64,000 nucleotides of DNA, from contig NZ_CP188297.1 in assembly GCF_050030965.1 (NCBI RefSeq), forward strand, positions 434,001-498,000, read 5' to 3'. This stretch comes from Glutamicibacter sp002979865 (GTDB lineage Bacteria; Actinomycetota; Actinomycetes; Actinomycetales; Micrococcaceae). A program made the translations under genes and the position numbers. Positions 26,532 to 35,478 of the stretch are shown one piece after another. The notes beneath the pieces are model-generated. The model was given only the letters and a program-made list of their open reading frames with translations. It was not told the DNA's origin and searched no databases. The first letter of the stretch is position 1; each line of letters begins with the position of its first letter.

Positions 26532-27239
26532 CTACACGGCCGCGGGCTCGATCGCCTCGAGATAATCCGGCAGCTCCGCCACGGATTCGAGGATGGCGGC
26601 ATGCGGGAACCGGTCCAGCTCTTCGCGGCCCAGCTTCCCGGTCAGCACACCGATCCCATGCACTCCCGCGTGATGCGCGGCCAGCAGGTCGTTGGCGGTG
26701 TCGCCTGCGGCAACAACCTTGGCTACATCGCGAATTCCCGTCAGCTCCATCGCTCGATGAATCATGTACGGCGCAGGGCGTCCCGCTGCTGCTTCATCGC
26801 CGGCAACCACTGCGTCGAGAAGTTCGCCAGGACCGACCTTCCACTCCAAGCCATCGAGGATGATATCGGCAACATCGCGCGAGAACCCCGTTGTCAATGC
26901 GATCTTCTTGCCGCTGGCAGACAAGCGTTCCAGCGCTTGCACGACACCTGGCAATGCGACGGGCGGATTCTCCTGGTAATACCCCAGCAGCAAATGGCGG
27001 AAACGGTCAAACTGCACCTGCACCTGTTCATCGCTGGCAGTACCGCCGCCAAGTTCAATCAGCGCTTTGATCGCTTCCTTCTTCTCGGCGCCCATCCAAT
27101 GCTGCAGATCCTCCTCCTTGACCTCAACACCGAATTCGCACACCGCATTCTCCAGAGCCCGGTACACATCGGCATGTTCGTCAATGGTCGTTCCAGCCAT
27201 ATCGCAGGCAATGAGTTCAAACATGTCTTCTCGTTTCAT
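26532..27239 (-). CDS. phosphonatase-like HAD hydrolase
   Basis: A 235-residue haloacid-dehalogenase-fold enzyme. The nucleophile Asp13 and acid Ala15 lie in CDMAGTTID; PhnX enzymes likewise have Ala at this second position. The cap domain follows, then the motif II Thr in ALTTGFSRD, AGRPAPYMI and the acidic VAAGDTANDLLAAH. The sequence matches the PhnX-like group described from phosphonate operons. Expected chemistry is P-C bond cleavage of phosphonoacetaldehyde or an analogue. Whether a Schiff-base lysine as in true PhnX is kept in the cap could not be confirmed. ATG 27239 with AGGAAA upstream, 13 bases after the regulator gene. Confidence 0.87.
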   Translation of the reverse strand: MKREDMFELIACDMAGTTIDEHADVYRALENAVCEFGVEVKEEDLQHWMGAEKKEAIKALIELGGGTASDEQVQVQFDRFRHLLLGYYQENPPVALPGVVQALERLSASGKKIALTTGFSRDVADIILDGLEWKVGPGELLDAVVAGDEAAAGRPAPYMIHRAMELTGIRDVAKVVAAGDTANDLLAAHHAGVHGIGVLTGKLGREELDRFPHAAILESVAELPDYLEAIEPAAV

Positions 27240-27252
27240 CGTGTTTTCCTGT

Positions 27253-28011
27253 TCAGACAGCAATGCTTCGCACACGGCTCAATGAGGCGCGATGCTCGCT
27301 GGTGTTTTCAATGGTGAAGTTGGCCAGATCCGGCAAATACCGATCATCGGAGTACTCAAGTTTCTGCCCCGATTTGGCGGAAGTCACGCGCCGTTCGCGC
27401 AGGAGCGGGGCGCCGAGCCGGACACCCAGCAGCTGCGCGTCCAGTTCATCGGCCGCCACCGCGTCGATGGTGTGCTTGCCTCGGTAGAGGTCTACGCCTT
27501 GCTCCCGCAGGTACTCGAAAATCGAACCGTCATCCGCATCGAATTCGAAGAGCAGCCGACCGACTTCTTGGGTAAAGCTAGTCCGCTCCAGCATCGCCGG
27601 GCTCCCATCGAGCAAGCGCAGGCGCAGGATCTGCACCACCTTGGCACCTTCTTCGAGTTCGAGCTGCTCGGCCACGAGGGCATCGGCCGGGCGCTGCGCC
27701 AATTCCCGCGTTTCCTGTCCAGCCTCCAATCCGATGGAGCGCGCCCAATCAGTAAAGGACATGAAGGTGGTAAACGATTGGGATTGCACCTGTTGCGCCA
27801 CGATTGGCGGCTTGCCTTGTCCCCCCGCAATGAGGCCCTCCGAACGCAACTGGGCGAGCGCATGCCGGACCGTGCCACGCGAGGCATTGGCGCGGGCACA
27901 GAGTTCTGCCTCGCTGGGCAGGACATCTCCTTCGTGCCATGTGCCAGCCGCTATTTCCTGCCGCAACCAGGTGGTGAGGGCTTGGTACTTGGGTTGCTTC
28001 TTGTTCTCCAT
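27253..28011 (-). CDS. GntR/HutC family regulator with UTRA domain
   Basis: A 252-residue transcription factor. The N-terminal winged helix (about 5-75) contains VLPSEAELCARANASRGTVR and the recognition part HALAQLRSEGLIAGGQGK. A UTRA effector domain follows (about 95-250), with LRLLDGSPAMLERTSF and YSDDRYLPDLANFTI. First gene of the unit regulator-HAD-aminotransferase, and divergent from the FAD oxidase and phnDCE. It probably represses both sides and is released by a phosphonate or its product. The start is ATG 28011 with AAGAGG; a CTTG-N6-CAAG palindrome overlaps that binding site. Confidence 0.92.
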   Translation of the reverse strand: MENKKQPKYQALTTWLRQEIAAGTWHEGDVLPSEAELCARANASRGTVRHALAQLRSEGLIAGGQGKPPIVAQQVQSQSFTTFMSFTDWARSIGLEAGQETRELAQRPADALVAEQLELEEGAKVVQILRLRLLDGSPAMLERTSFTQEVGRLLFEFDADDGSIFEYLREQGVDLYRGKHTIDAVAADELDAQLLGVRLGAPLLRERRVTSAKSGQKLEYSDDRYLPDLANFTIENTSEHRASLSRVRSIAV

Positions 28012-28016
28012 CACCT

Positions 28017-28030
28017 CTTGATCATACAAG
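28017..28030. promoter_or_regulatory. operator candidate 1 (CTTG-N6-CAAG)
   Basis: CTTG at 28017-28020 and CAAG at 28027-28030 with six bases between, immediately followed by TGG. It overlaps the ribosome binding site region of the GntR gene. Confidence 0.55.
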
Positions 28031-28115
28031 TGGTTTTATTGTGAAATCAGCGAATCACAAGACATTCCAGTGAACTGAAAGTGAATAGACGGACCCCATT
28101 CTGAACTCTAGGCAA

Positions 28116-28131
28116 ACTTGTTCAAACAAGT
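28116..28131. promoter_or_regulatory. operator candidate 2 (CTTG-N6-CAAG)
   Basis: ACTTGTTCAAACAAGT is a perfect palindrome of seven-base arms with a two-base centre. The CTTG-N6-CAAG core at 28117-28130 is exactly 100 bp from site 1 and is followed by TGC. It lies 37 bases before the FAD oxidase start. Confidence 0.6.
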
Positions 28132-28167
28132 GCCATTTCGGGTTGAATCCGCTCATCCCGGGCATGG

Positions 28168-29379
28168 ATGATCACTGTCGTGAGCAACGAAAAAAATTTC
28201 CCACAGACCCGGCCAGTCGCCAACCACGCAGATGTGCTGGTGATCGGCGCCGGCATTGTCGGCCTGGCCCATGCCGCTCGAGCCCTGGACGCCGGCCTCT
28301 CGGTAATCGTCATTGAACGTGACCATGAGGCCATCGGCGCATCGGTCCGCAACTTCGGCCACTGCTGCATCACCGCGCAGTCCGGCGAACTCTACGACCT
28401 GGCGCAGTCAGGACGTCCCTTGTGGCTTGACTACGCTGAACGCGCTGGCTTCTGGGCCGTTGAATCGGGAGCTGTCGTGGTGGCCTCGACAGAAACGGAA
28501 TTGCAGGTCCTGCGCGAACTGTCCGCACGCCGCGAAACCGGGCAGGTCGAGATGCTCAACGCGCAGGACATCGCAGAACAGCTCGGACGCGAAAGCACCG
28601 AAGGATTCCTCGGCGGCGCGTTCCTGCGTGATGACCTGCGCGTCGACCCGCGCACCACGGTGGCCAAGCTGGCCCAGTGGGTCAACGCCCATGTTGCTGG
28701 CAGCGTCCAGTTCAGCACCAGCGCCTTGGGATTCGGTGCCGGCCGGCATCGCCGGGCCAGCGTGCAAACTAATCGCGGCGCCTTCGAAGCCGACCAGGTT
28801 TTCGTTTGCGTCGGCCACGACGTGGACTACCTCTTCCCGCAGATCGCGCAGGAGCACCAGATCACCCGGTGCGCGCTGCAGATGCTCCGCGCAGAAGCTT
28901 CCGAAGACCTGGAATTGAAGCCGGCCGTCCTCACCGCCACCTCCATGCTGCGCTACGAGGCCTTCACCGAAGTGCCAGCAGCCAAGGCCCTGCAGGCTGA
29001 AGTTCTCGCCGAGCACCCGGAGCTGCTGGATATCCAGGCGAATGTCATGTTCACCCAAAGGCCCGACGGCACCCTGCTCATGGGAGATTCGCACAGCTAC
29101 GCCGCAACCCAAGCTCCCTTCCTCAAGGAAGCGACCTCGCAAACATTGCTCTCGGCCATCGGGGGCTACATGAGTGGCACCGAGCTGAAAGTCATTGAAC
29201 GCTGGCAAGGAATCTATGCCTCCAGCGCTATCGGCCCCTTGCTCATCCGCAATGCCGCCGACGCCATTACCATCGTCTCCGTGACCGCCGGAGTCGGAAT
29301 GACCCTGTCCTTCGGCCTGGCCGACAAGAACATCAAAAACCTCGCCAAGCCGGCCATGGCTTCGTCGATCACCGCCTAG
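28168..29379 (+). CDS. FAD-dependent oxidoreductase of the phosphonate-associated DadA-like group
   Basis: A 403-residue flavoprotein. The Rossmann motif VLVIGAGIVGLAHA lies at 24-37, then VIERDHEAIGASVRNFGHC and the C-terminal VTAGVGMTLSFGLAD. It matches the D-amino-acid-oxidase-like group catalogued as TIGR03364 (proposed name HpnW), recurrent in phosphonate operons. The likely reaction is oxidative removal of the amino group from an aminoalkylphosphonate, perhaps N-methylated, to an aldehyde for the HAD enzyme. That is inferred from context. The next gene, phnD, follows after 29 bases. The start may be ATG 28168 or GTG 28180; neither has a clear binding site. Confidence 0.87.
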   Translation: MITVVSNEKNFPQTRPVANHADVLVIGAGIVGLAHAARALDAGLSVIVIERDHEAIGASVRNFGHCCITAQSGELYDLAQSGRPLWLDYAERAGFWAVESGAVVVASTETELQVLRELSARRETGQVEMLNAQDIAEQLGRESTEGFLGGAFLRDDLRVDPRTTVAKLAQWVNAHVAGSVQFSTSALGFGAGRHRRASVQTNRGAFEADQVFVCVGHDVDYLFPQIAQEHQITRCALQMLRAEASEDLELKPAVLTATSMLRYEAFTEVPAAKALQAEVLAEHPELLDIQANVMFTQRPDGTLLMGDSHSYAATQAPFLKEATSQTLLSAIGGYMSGTELKVIERWQGIYASSAIGPLLIRNAADAITIVSVTAGVGMTLSFGLADKNIKNLAKPAMASSITA

Positions 29380-29408
29380 CTTAGCTACACCACGCATTGG
29401 AGCAAACC

Positions 29409-30329
29409 ATGAAGATCTCTCAGGCATTTAAATTCTCTGCCGTCTCGCTGGGCCTGCTGGCCCTCACCGCTTGCGGGTCCGCCCAGGCGGATGAGCAGGC
29501 CGACTCCGCTGCCCCCGCGTTCTGCGCCGATGGGCCCATCAATTTCGGCATCGAGCCCTACGAAGCACCAGCCAAGCTCGAACCGGCGTACGGCGTGCTC
29601 GCCGACGCATTGGAGCGCGAGCTCGGATGCGAAGTCGAGGTCCAAGTTGTCGAGGACTACGCCGCAGAGGTACTGGCAATGCGCAATGGAAAACTGGATC
29701 TTGGCCAGTTCGGTCCCGTGGGATACGTGTTCGCCAGCCAGCAGGCCGGCGCTGAACCGCTCGTGTCCTTCGGGACCGCCCAAGGCGAGCTCAGCACCTA
29801 CACCGGTGGCATCTGGGTTGCGAAGGATTCAGAAATCAAGACCCTCGAAGACCTGCGCGGAAAGGACTTCGCACTTGGCGGCGTGGGCTCAACCTCCGGA
29901 GATGTCCTGCCGCGCTACGCGCTGAAGACTGCCGGCATTGCCGAGTCCGAAGTCAACTTGAACTACGCAGGAGGGCATCCTGAATCACTGCTGGCCTTGG
30001 CCAACGGAACTGTCGACGCCGCCCAGCTCAACTCGCAGACCCAGGCGGTTGCCGAAGAAGAAGGTACCTTCAACCCGGAAGACTACCGCCAGATCTGGAC
30101 CTCGGAACCCATCCCGAATGACCCGATCACCATCAGCGCCGATGCCGACCCGGAATTGAAGAAAGCCGTTAAGCACGCGCTGCTGAACCTGCCGGAGGAA
30201 GATATCGCCCAGGTAGGAGCTTTCCTGGATGTGACCCCTCCGGGCCCATTGCTGGAAGTCACCAAGGAAACCTACGGCCCGCTGTTCGACCTGGCTTCCG
30301 AAATGGGCCTCACCGAGGACGATATCTAA
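29409..30329 (+). CDS. phnD: phosphonate ABC transporter, substrate-binding lipoprotein
   Basis: A 306-residue binding protein with a lipoprotein signal (VSLGLLALTACGS, lipobox Cys near 20). PhnD-type features are INFGIEPYEAPAKLEPAYGV near the start, DLGQFGPVGYVFA, and FALGGVGSTSGDVLPRY, the phosphate-group-binding segment. The ATG at 29409 follows GGAGC; an upstream TTG is less likely. First of three transporter genes phnD-phnC-phnE. It should bind 2-aminoethylphosphonate or a related compound outside the membrane. Confidence 0.92.
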   Translation: MKISQAFKFSAVSLGLLALTACGSAQADEQADSAAPAFCADGPINFGIEPYEAPAKLEPAYGVLADALERELGCEVEVQVVEDYAAEVLAMRNGKLDLGQFGPVGYVFASQQAGAEPLVSFGTAQGELSTYTGGIWVAKDSEIKTLEDLRGKDFALGGVGSTSGDVLPRYALKTAGIAESEVNLNYAGGHPESLLALANGTVDAAQLNSQTQAVAEEEGTFNPEDYRQIWTSEPIPNDPITISADADPELKKAVKHALLNLPEEDIAQVGAFLDVTPPGPLLEVTKETYGPLFDLASEMGLTEDDI

Positions 30330-30331
30330 CC

Positions 30332-31108
30332 ATGGACACCACGCAATTGGCCCGTCCGGCCCTCTCGGTGAAGTCCCTGGCCAAGTCCTTCAACCAGCGC
30401 CGCGTGCTTGATGATGTCGATTTCACCGTCAACCGCGGCGAGCTCGTGGCCTTTCTGGGTGCCAACGGCTCCGGAAAATCCACCACCCTCAAGTGCGTCG
30501 CGGGATTGGCCACGCCGGATTCGGGAAGCATCGAATTGGATGGCATCCACCTGGCCGATCTCCATGGCCGCGATCTAGCCCGTGCGCGATCCCGGGCAGC
30601 CATGGTGTTCCAGAAGATCCATCTGGTGCCCCGCCGCACAGCACTGGACAATGTCTGCGCAGGCGCCCTGGCCCGTGTCACCGGCTTGGCCTCATTCTCC
30701 CCCGCTTTCTTCTCCCGCGAACTGCGGGAAGAAGCAATGGCCTGCCTGGACCGGGTTGGCATGGCCGACCGCGCCCTGGACAAGGTCGGGCGCCTTTCTG
30801 GCGGACAGCAGCAGCGCGTAGCCGTCGCCAGGGCCCTGTGCCAGCGCGCGTCGGTGCTGCTTGCCGATGAGCCGGTTTCTGCTCTGGACCCGCATGCCGC
30901 CGAGAACATCATGGAATTGCTCGCTACCTTGGCGCACGACGAAAACCTTGCAGTCGCCGCGGTTCTGCACCAGCCAGAGCTTGCACAACGCTACGCAGAC
31001 CGGGCGATCGGGTTGCTGCATGGACGTATCGCCTTCAACGGTCCGGTCCAGAATCTCGGCGACGACTTCTTGGACGTTCTCTACTCTCCCGAGAGGATTG
31101 CAGCATGA
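30332..31108 (+). CDS. phnC: phosphonate ABC transporter, ATP-binding protein
   Basis: A 258-residue ATPase. Walker A is LGANGSGKST near 43-52, the Q-loop lies in VFQKIHLVPRRTAL, the signature is LSGGQQQRVAVARAL, and Walker B is LLADEPVSALDP. The KIHLVPRRTALDNVCAGAL stretch is typical of PhnC. It begins two bases after the phnD stop, and its own stop overlaps the phnE start. Confidence 0.93.
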   Translation: MDTTQLARPALSVKSLAKSFNQRRVLDDVDFTVNRGELVAFLGANGSGKSTTLKCVAGLATPDSGSIELDGIHLADLHGRDLARARSRAAMVFQKIHLVPRRTALDNVCAGALARVTGLASFSPAFFSRELREEAMACLDRVGMADRALDKVGRLSGGQQQRVAVARALCQRASVLLADEPVSALDPHAAENIMELLATLAHDENLAVAAVLHQPELAQRYADRAIGLLHGRIAFNGPVQNLGDDFLDVLYSPERIAA

Positions 31109-31980
31109 GCCTCCATACCCGGACTCGCATCAAGGAGCAGGCAGTGGAAAGCACTTCGCAAATGATCGCTGGAAAATCCGCCCCAGCACTGCCCAGGGAC
31201 CCGCACAAGGCCGCCCGGCGTACCCTTTGGATTACCGCAGTTGCAGTGATTGCCGTCCTTCACCTTCTGGCCATCGCGGGAACTGATTTTGATCCGGCGT
31301 TGCTCGTGGATGGCTGGCGCGGGATGGCACGATTCATCAGCGACGCATTTCCGCCGGATCTGAGCTGGGACAAAGTCATACTTCCTGGCTTGGAGGCAAC
31401 GCTGGTCACCTTGTGGATCGGCTTGCTGGGCACGACCTTCTCCATTCCTACGGCCTTGGTGCTCGCTGTGCTCGCATGCCGCACCACGACGCCGCATCCG
31501 CTGGCCTACCAAGCAGCACGCAGCATCTTGTCCTTCTTCCGCGCGGTACCGGATATCGTCTTTGCGCTCATCTTCGTCACCGCCGTGGGCTTGGGTCCCT
31601 TCGCAGGTGTGCTGGCGCTGATCTGCCACAACACGGGAGTGATGGGAAAGCTCTGGGCCGAGTCCCTGGAAGAAACCGATCAGGGCCCGCAGGAAGCGCT
31701 GTCCACCACCGGCGCATCACGGGTTCAGCAGCTTACCCATGGCGCACTGCCGCTGGTGATCCCGCAGTTCGTTGGCTTGCTCTTGTACCGCTTCGACGTC
31801 AACGTCCGTTCGTCACTGGTCCTGGGCCTGGTCGGTGCTGGCGGCATCGGCTTGCTCATCAACCAGGCGATCAAGTCGTTCCAGTTCGATACGATGCTTA
31901 CGCACATCATCATCGTGCTGATTCTGATCATCGTCGTTGACCAAGCGTCCGGATTCATCCGCCGCAAGCTGGCAGTCTAG
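31105..31980 (+). CDS. phnE: phosphonate ABC transporter, permease
   Basis: A 291-residue permease with about six helices. The binding-protein-dependent transport signature appears as EETDQGPQEALSTTGASRVQ with PLVIPQFVGLLLYRFDVNVR, matching the PhnE family. A hydrophilic N-terminal stretch of about 38 residues precedes the first helix. The ATG at 31105 overlaps the phnC stop by four bases. One permease gene is present rather than two, as in many actinobacterial phosphonate transporters. Confidence 0.93.
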   Translation: MSLHTRTRIKEQAVESTSQMIAGKSAPALPRDPHKAARRTLWITAVAVIAVLHLLAIAGTDFDPALLVDGWRGMARFISDAFPPDLSWDKVILPGLEATLVTLWIGLLGTTFSIPTALVLAVLACRTTTPHPLAYQAARSILSFFRAVPDIVFALIFVTAVGLGPFAGVLALICHNTGVMGKLWAESLEETDQGPQEALSTTGASRVQQLTHGALPLVIPQFVGLLLYRFDVNVRSSLVLGLVGAGGIGLLINQAIKSFQFDTMLTHIIIVLILIIVVDQASGFIRRKLAV

Positions 31981-32009
31981 CGCCTCGCCAGTCGGAAAAG
32001 CGCGCCTGG

Positions 32010-32060
32010 GCCCCAGCGGGTGTCCGTGAACCTTACAGGATCGAGGACACCGGCTGGGGC
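32010..32060. terminator. terminator of the phosphonate transport operon
   Basis: 32010-32025 pairs with 32045-32060 (15 of 16 positions) across a 19-base loop, 30 bases after the phnE stop, between convergent genes. Confidence 0.65.
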
Positions 32061-32186
32061 TTCATGGCGCTCTGGGCGAATCGTTGTGGTCCCTGAAGAT
32101 GCCTCGGCACCTTTACCAGCGGCGCAGGTCCTGGAAAGTCGTTGTTTTCCACTGGTTGGCATGTGCCGGTGGTGGACCGTGCACTG

Positions 32187-33407
32187 CTATTCAGGAATTC
32201 CCATTGGAGCGACGCGCTGGGGCAGGCCGTGCTGATTGCGGCCCTGGACGAGAACCACGCAGGTCATGGACAGCAGCACTCCGACACTGCAGGCGACGAG
32301 ACGCACCCCAAAGCCGCTGGCAGCCTCGATGAGCATGCCGCCCAGAACTGGTCCAAGCGCGAACCCGGTGCCGATCATCAAGTTCGTGGAATTCATCAGG
32401 TGGCCGCTGGAGTCCAGGTCGGAGACCGTGGACAGCAAGTAGGGCAGGATGAAGGTCCAGGAGAATTTGAAGATGATCGCCGCGGCCGCGAACTGCACGG
32501 CTCCGCTCAACCCGAACAGCAAGCCGATGGACAGCAGCATCGCCAGATAACCGAGAATGAGGAACAGCGGGCGGCGCGGATGGTCGCCCAGGAATGTGGC
32601 CAGCAAGGAGGAAGCAATTCCCGGGACTGTCGCAACAGCGAGAATCAGGCTCGTCGTACCCAAATTGATCTGCGCGGCCGCCGCGAATTGCCCCATGAAC
32701 GACCACACCCCGCTCAACGCTACGTAGAAAAGCATTACCGCCGCCAGGGCCAGAAACGCCTTGGATCTCGGGGCCGGCCGGTGCCCGTAGTTGGCACTAT
32801 CGGCAGCCGGGTCAGCGGCGCTTCCCAACAGCACGTTGCCATCGATGCGGTGCGCAACCGCCATGCAGCACAGGGCTAGCCCAGCCATGGTCCAGTAGAT
32901 CGCAGACACCGCGGAATCCGCGAAGAGCACCGGGAAGAGCGCCAGAATCACGGCGCCCATGACCAGCTGGGCCGCAACGAATAACCCATAGGCCCGTCCT
33001 GGGTTCGCGCTCCTGCCGCTCAAGCTCAGGATCACCACGGTGATCGAGCCAGCAGCCAGGGACGTCACAATGCGGCACACCGCCAAGAGCGCGTAGTTGT
33101 CCGCAAAGCCCGAAACCACATTTCCGGCCACGGCAACCAGCGTGAAGACACGAGTTGCCGTCACGAGGTTGACGCGCTTGAGCCACAGATAGGCGGGGAT
33201 AGTCGCCAAGCTGAAGGCCCCGAGCTCCATGGACAGCAGCCCGCCTACTTGGGTGGCCGTCAGGCCGAATTGCGCCACCAGCTTGGAGGCGATCACCGGT
33301 GCGGTCAGCAGCACCATGTACAGCACCGCGCTGTAGGCACCGATGTAGATGTAGGTTCCGCGGTCGCCGCCTGTTTTTGTGCGCGCGCCAGCCAGTATCG
33401 AGTCCAT
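32187..33407 (-). CDS. MFS transporter
   Basis: A 406-residue major facilitator with about twelve helices and a central polar loop after residue 200 (AADPAADSANYGHRPAPRSK). The first half shows QVGGLLSMELGAFSLATIPA and the second half GTTSLILAVATVPGIASSLL. AAGGA precedes the ATG at 33407. It follows the amidohydrolase gene by about 95 bases on the same strand and may import or export that enzyme's substrate or product; the specificity is unknown. Confidence 0.88.
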   Translation of the reverse strand: MDSILAGARTKTGGDRGTYIYIGAYSAVLYMVLLTAPVIASKLVAQFGLTATQVGGLLSMELGAFSLATIPAYLWLKRVNLVTATRVFTLVAVAGNVVSGFADNYALLAVCRIVTSLAAGSITVVILSLSGRSANPGRAYGLFVAAQLVMGAVILALFPVLFADSAVSAIYWTMAGLALCCMAVAHRIDGNVLLGSAADPAADSANYGHRPAPRSKAFLALAAVMLFYVALSGVWSFMGQFAAAAQINLGTTSLILAVATVPGIASSLLATFLGDHPRRPLFLILGYLAMLLSIGLLFGLSGAVQFAAAAIIFKFSWTFILPYLLSTVSDLDSSGHLMNSTNLMIGTGFALGPVLGGMLIEAASGFGVRLVACSVGVLLSMTCVVLVQGRNQHGLPQRVAPMGIPE

Positions 33408-33503
33408 GGCTTTCCTTCGAGACAGCGGCGAGTTGCCGCGGGTAAATAATGGATGCTCCGGCCGATACCCTGGCCGGCTGAGAACAACGTGCTGGGCAGG
33501 CGA

Positions 33504-35174
33504 TTAGCGCACCGGCACGCTCGAGGATCCGAGTCGGTCGTAGACCTTTTGCCCGTTGAACCAGGTCTGCTGTGCAGTGATCTGCGGCAGCTCTTCGAGT
33601 TGCACCTCAAACGGGTCTGCCGAGAGCATGATGAAGTCAGCGGACTTACCGATTTCCAGCGACCCGGTCAGGTCATCCAGTCCCATCGCTTTGGCGCAAT
33701 TGATCGTGTAGATGCGCAAGGCATCCGCCAAGGTCACGGCTTCTTCCTCCCAGAGCGTTCCGGGGAAAGCTCCGGTAGGATCCTTGCGGGTGACCAGACC
33801 GTAGATTCCCTCCCAGGCGTTCGGGGAAACGCTCACCGGCCAGTCCGAGCCGCCGGCAACTAGCGCCCCGGTGGCCAGCAAGGTCTTGTTCGGGTGCATC
33901 TTGGATGCCCGGTCGGCGGGAAGGACGAGTTTCATGGCTTCGGTAATCACCCCGGGGAACCACAATGACGGCGAGATATCGGCGGTGACTCCCAGTTCTG
34001 CAAAGCGCGGCAGGTCATCCGGGTGAATGAACTGGCCGTGGGCGATATGGTATTTCGGCTCGCCCAGACCTGCCTCGCGCACCTTCTGGACTGTGTCCAG
34101 GACCAGGCGCACCGAAGCATCGCCGGTGCAGTGGATCTTCGCGGAAATGCCCCGCCGCGCCGTGCTCATCAGCCAGTCCGCGAGTTCTTCTGGAGGCATT
34201 GTGGTGTTGCCGCAATGGCATTCAGGGAATCCCGCACCCTCCAGATACGGTTCGATGAAGGCTCCGGTCCCTGCCGGCGGAACGCCATCAAGGAAGATCT
34301 TGATGAAATCCGGGCGGTGATGAGTTGACCTGGTTTGCTCGCGCTCGGCAATGATCCCCTCGCCCAGCGGATGGGTCCCGAAAATGAAGTCATTGGCCTG
34401 CATGCTGGAAACCACCCAGGCGTGCAGATTCCCGGATTCATCGAGTTCTTTCAGGGCCTGCATGAGTTGCAAGGAGGCGGCAGCATCCTGGAAACCGGTG
34501 ATGCCGTAAGAATGCAGTATTTCCATGCCCCGCGATGCCGCTTCGGCCAACTGCCAAGTCGGCGTGGGGCTCATTGATTCGCGGACCTGTTCGACAATGA
34601 CCCCGCCGGCTTCCAGCAGCACGCCGGTGGCTCGGCCTTCGGCATCCCGCATGATTTCCCCGCCTTCGGGGTGAGGGGTCGCGCCGGTGATGCCCGCAAG
34701 CTCCAAGGCACGGCTGTTCACCCATCGGTTGTGCTTAGCATCATCCTTGAGCAAGGCCGGCCGGCCGCCGGTGGCCTGATCCAGCCGCGCCAGTGCCTGG
34801 GACGTATTGATCTCACTCAACAGGCCCGAACCCCAGCTGCCACCGATGACCCACTGGTCCGCAGCCAGCTTATCCGACCAGACCGCGACTGCCTCCAGGA
34901 ACTCGTCCAGGTTGAGAGTTGGCGGAACGTTGAGCTCGAACAGGTCCATCTGCCCGGCAAGCATGTGATGATTGTGCACGTCCATCAGCCCGGGCATGAT
35001 CGTGGCCCCGTCCAGATCGATAATTTCCATTTCCGGCCCACGCAGCGCCAGCGCATCCTCTCCGAGCGCGACAATCTTTCCTGCGCGGACGGCCATCGCA
35101 TTGACTATGCGTTCATGCGGATCCAGCGTATGGATGGTGCCGTTGACCAAGAGAAGGCTAGGGGCGGTGTTCAC
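33504..35174 (-). CDS. amidohydrolase family 3 protein (YtcJ-like)
   Basis: A 556-residue metal-dependent hydrolase. The metal motif HxH is His67 and His69 in MDVHNHHM, followed by KLAADQWVIGGSWG, KIHCTGDASVRLVLD, YHIAHGQFIHPDD and VAGGSDWPVS, the usual ligand set of this family; the C-terminal GKSADFIML completes the fold. Members hydrolyse amides or N-acyl groups; the substrate here is unknown. The start is GTG 35174 with AAAGGA eight bases upstream; the open frame extends to 35219 without a better site. It is paired with the MFS gene downstream. Confidence 0.9.
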   Translation of the reverse strand: MNTAPSLLLVNGTIHTLDPHERIVNAMAVRAGKIVALGEDALALRGPEMEIIDLDGATIMPGLMDVHNHHMLAGQMDLFELNVPPTLNLDEFLEAVAVWSDKLAADQWVIGGSWGSGLLSEINTSQALARLDQATGGRPALLKDDAKHNRWVNSRALELAGITGATPHPEGGEIMRDAEGRATGVLLEAGGVIVEQVRESMSPTPTWQLAEAASRGMEILHSYGITGFQDAAASLQLMQALKELDESGNLHAWVVSSMQANDFIFGTHPLGEGIIAEREQTRSTHHRPDFIKIFLDGVPPAGTGAFIEPYLEGAGFPECHCGNTTMPPEELADWLMSTARRGISAKIHCTGDASVRLVLDTVQKVREAGLGEPKYHIAHGQFIHPDDLPRFAELGVTADISPSLWFPGVITEAMKLVLPADRASKMHPNKTLLATGALVAGGSDWPVSVSPNAWEGIYGLVTRKDPTGAFPGTLWEEEAVTLADALRIYTINCAKAMGLDDLTGSLEIGKSADFIMLSADPFEVQLEELPQITAQQTWFNGQKVYDRLGSSSVPVR

Positions 35175-35478
35175 GAGTGCAATCCTTTCGAAAGATACCA
35201 ATCCGGGATGGCTCTCCAAGGTTCAAGAAGTGATGCACGGCATATCCCGGCCGGTGCATTCATTCTCGCAAAGTCCGCCCCAAGGACGTTGGCTTTAAGC
35301 GCATGCTTAGTTGGCAACGCACGCCAAACTCGCTCCGGGGCTAGAAACAGGAACCACGTCCCATTTGTTCTCCCTCCGGAGCACGATTCCGGAAAGCAAA
35401 CTGGCAACTTGCGCATCGCCCTTGCGACAGCCTTCCTGTTGTACAAGGGTGGAAGGACGAATGCGAAAGGAGCACACC
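35175..35478. other. divergent promoter region
   Basis: 304 bases between the amidohydrolase and the PfpI-like gene. The plus-strand frame of the latter is open back to 35311, but no earlier start has a binding site as good as the TTG at 35479. I see no further gene. Confidence 0.5.
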
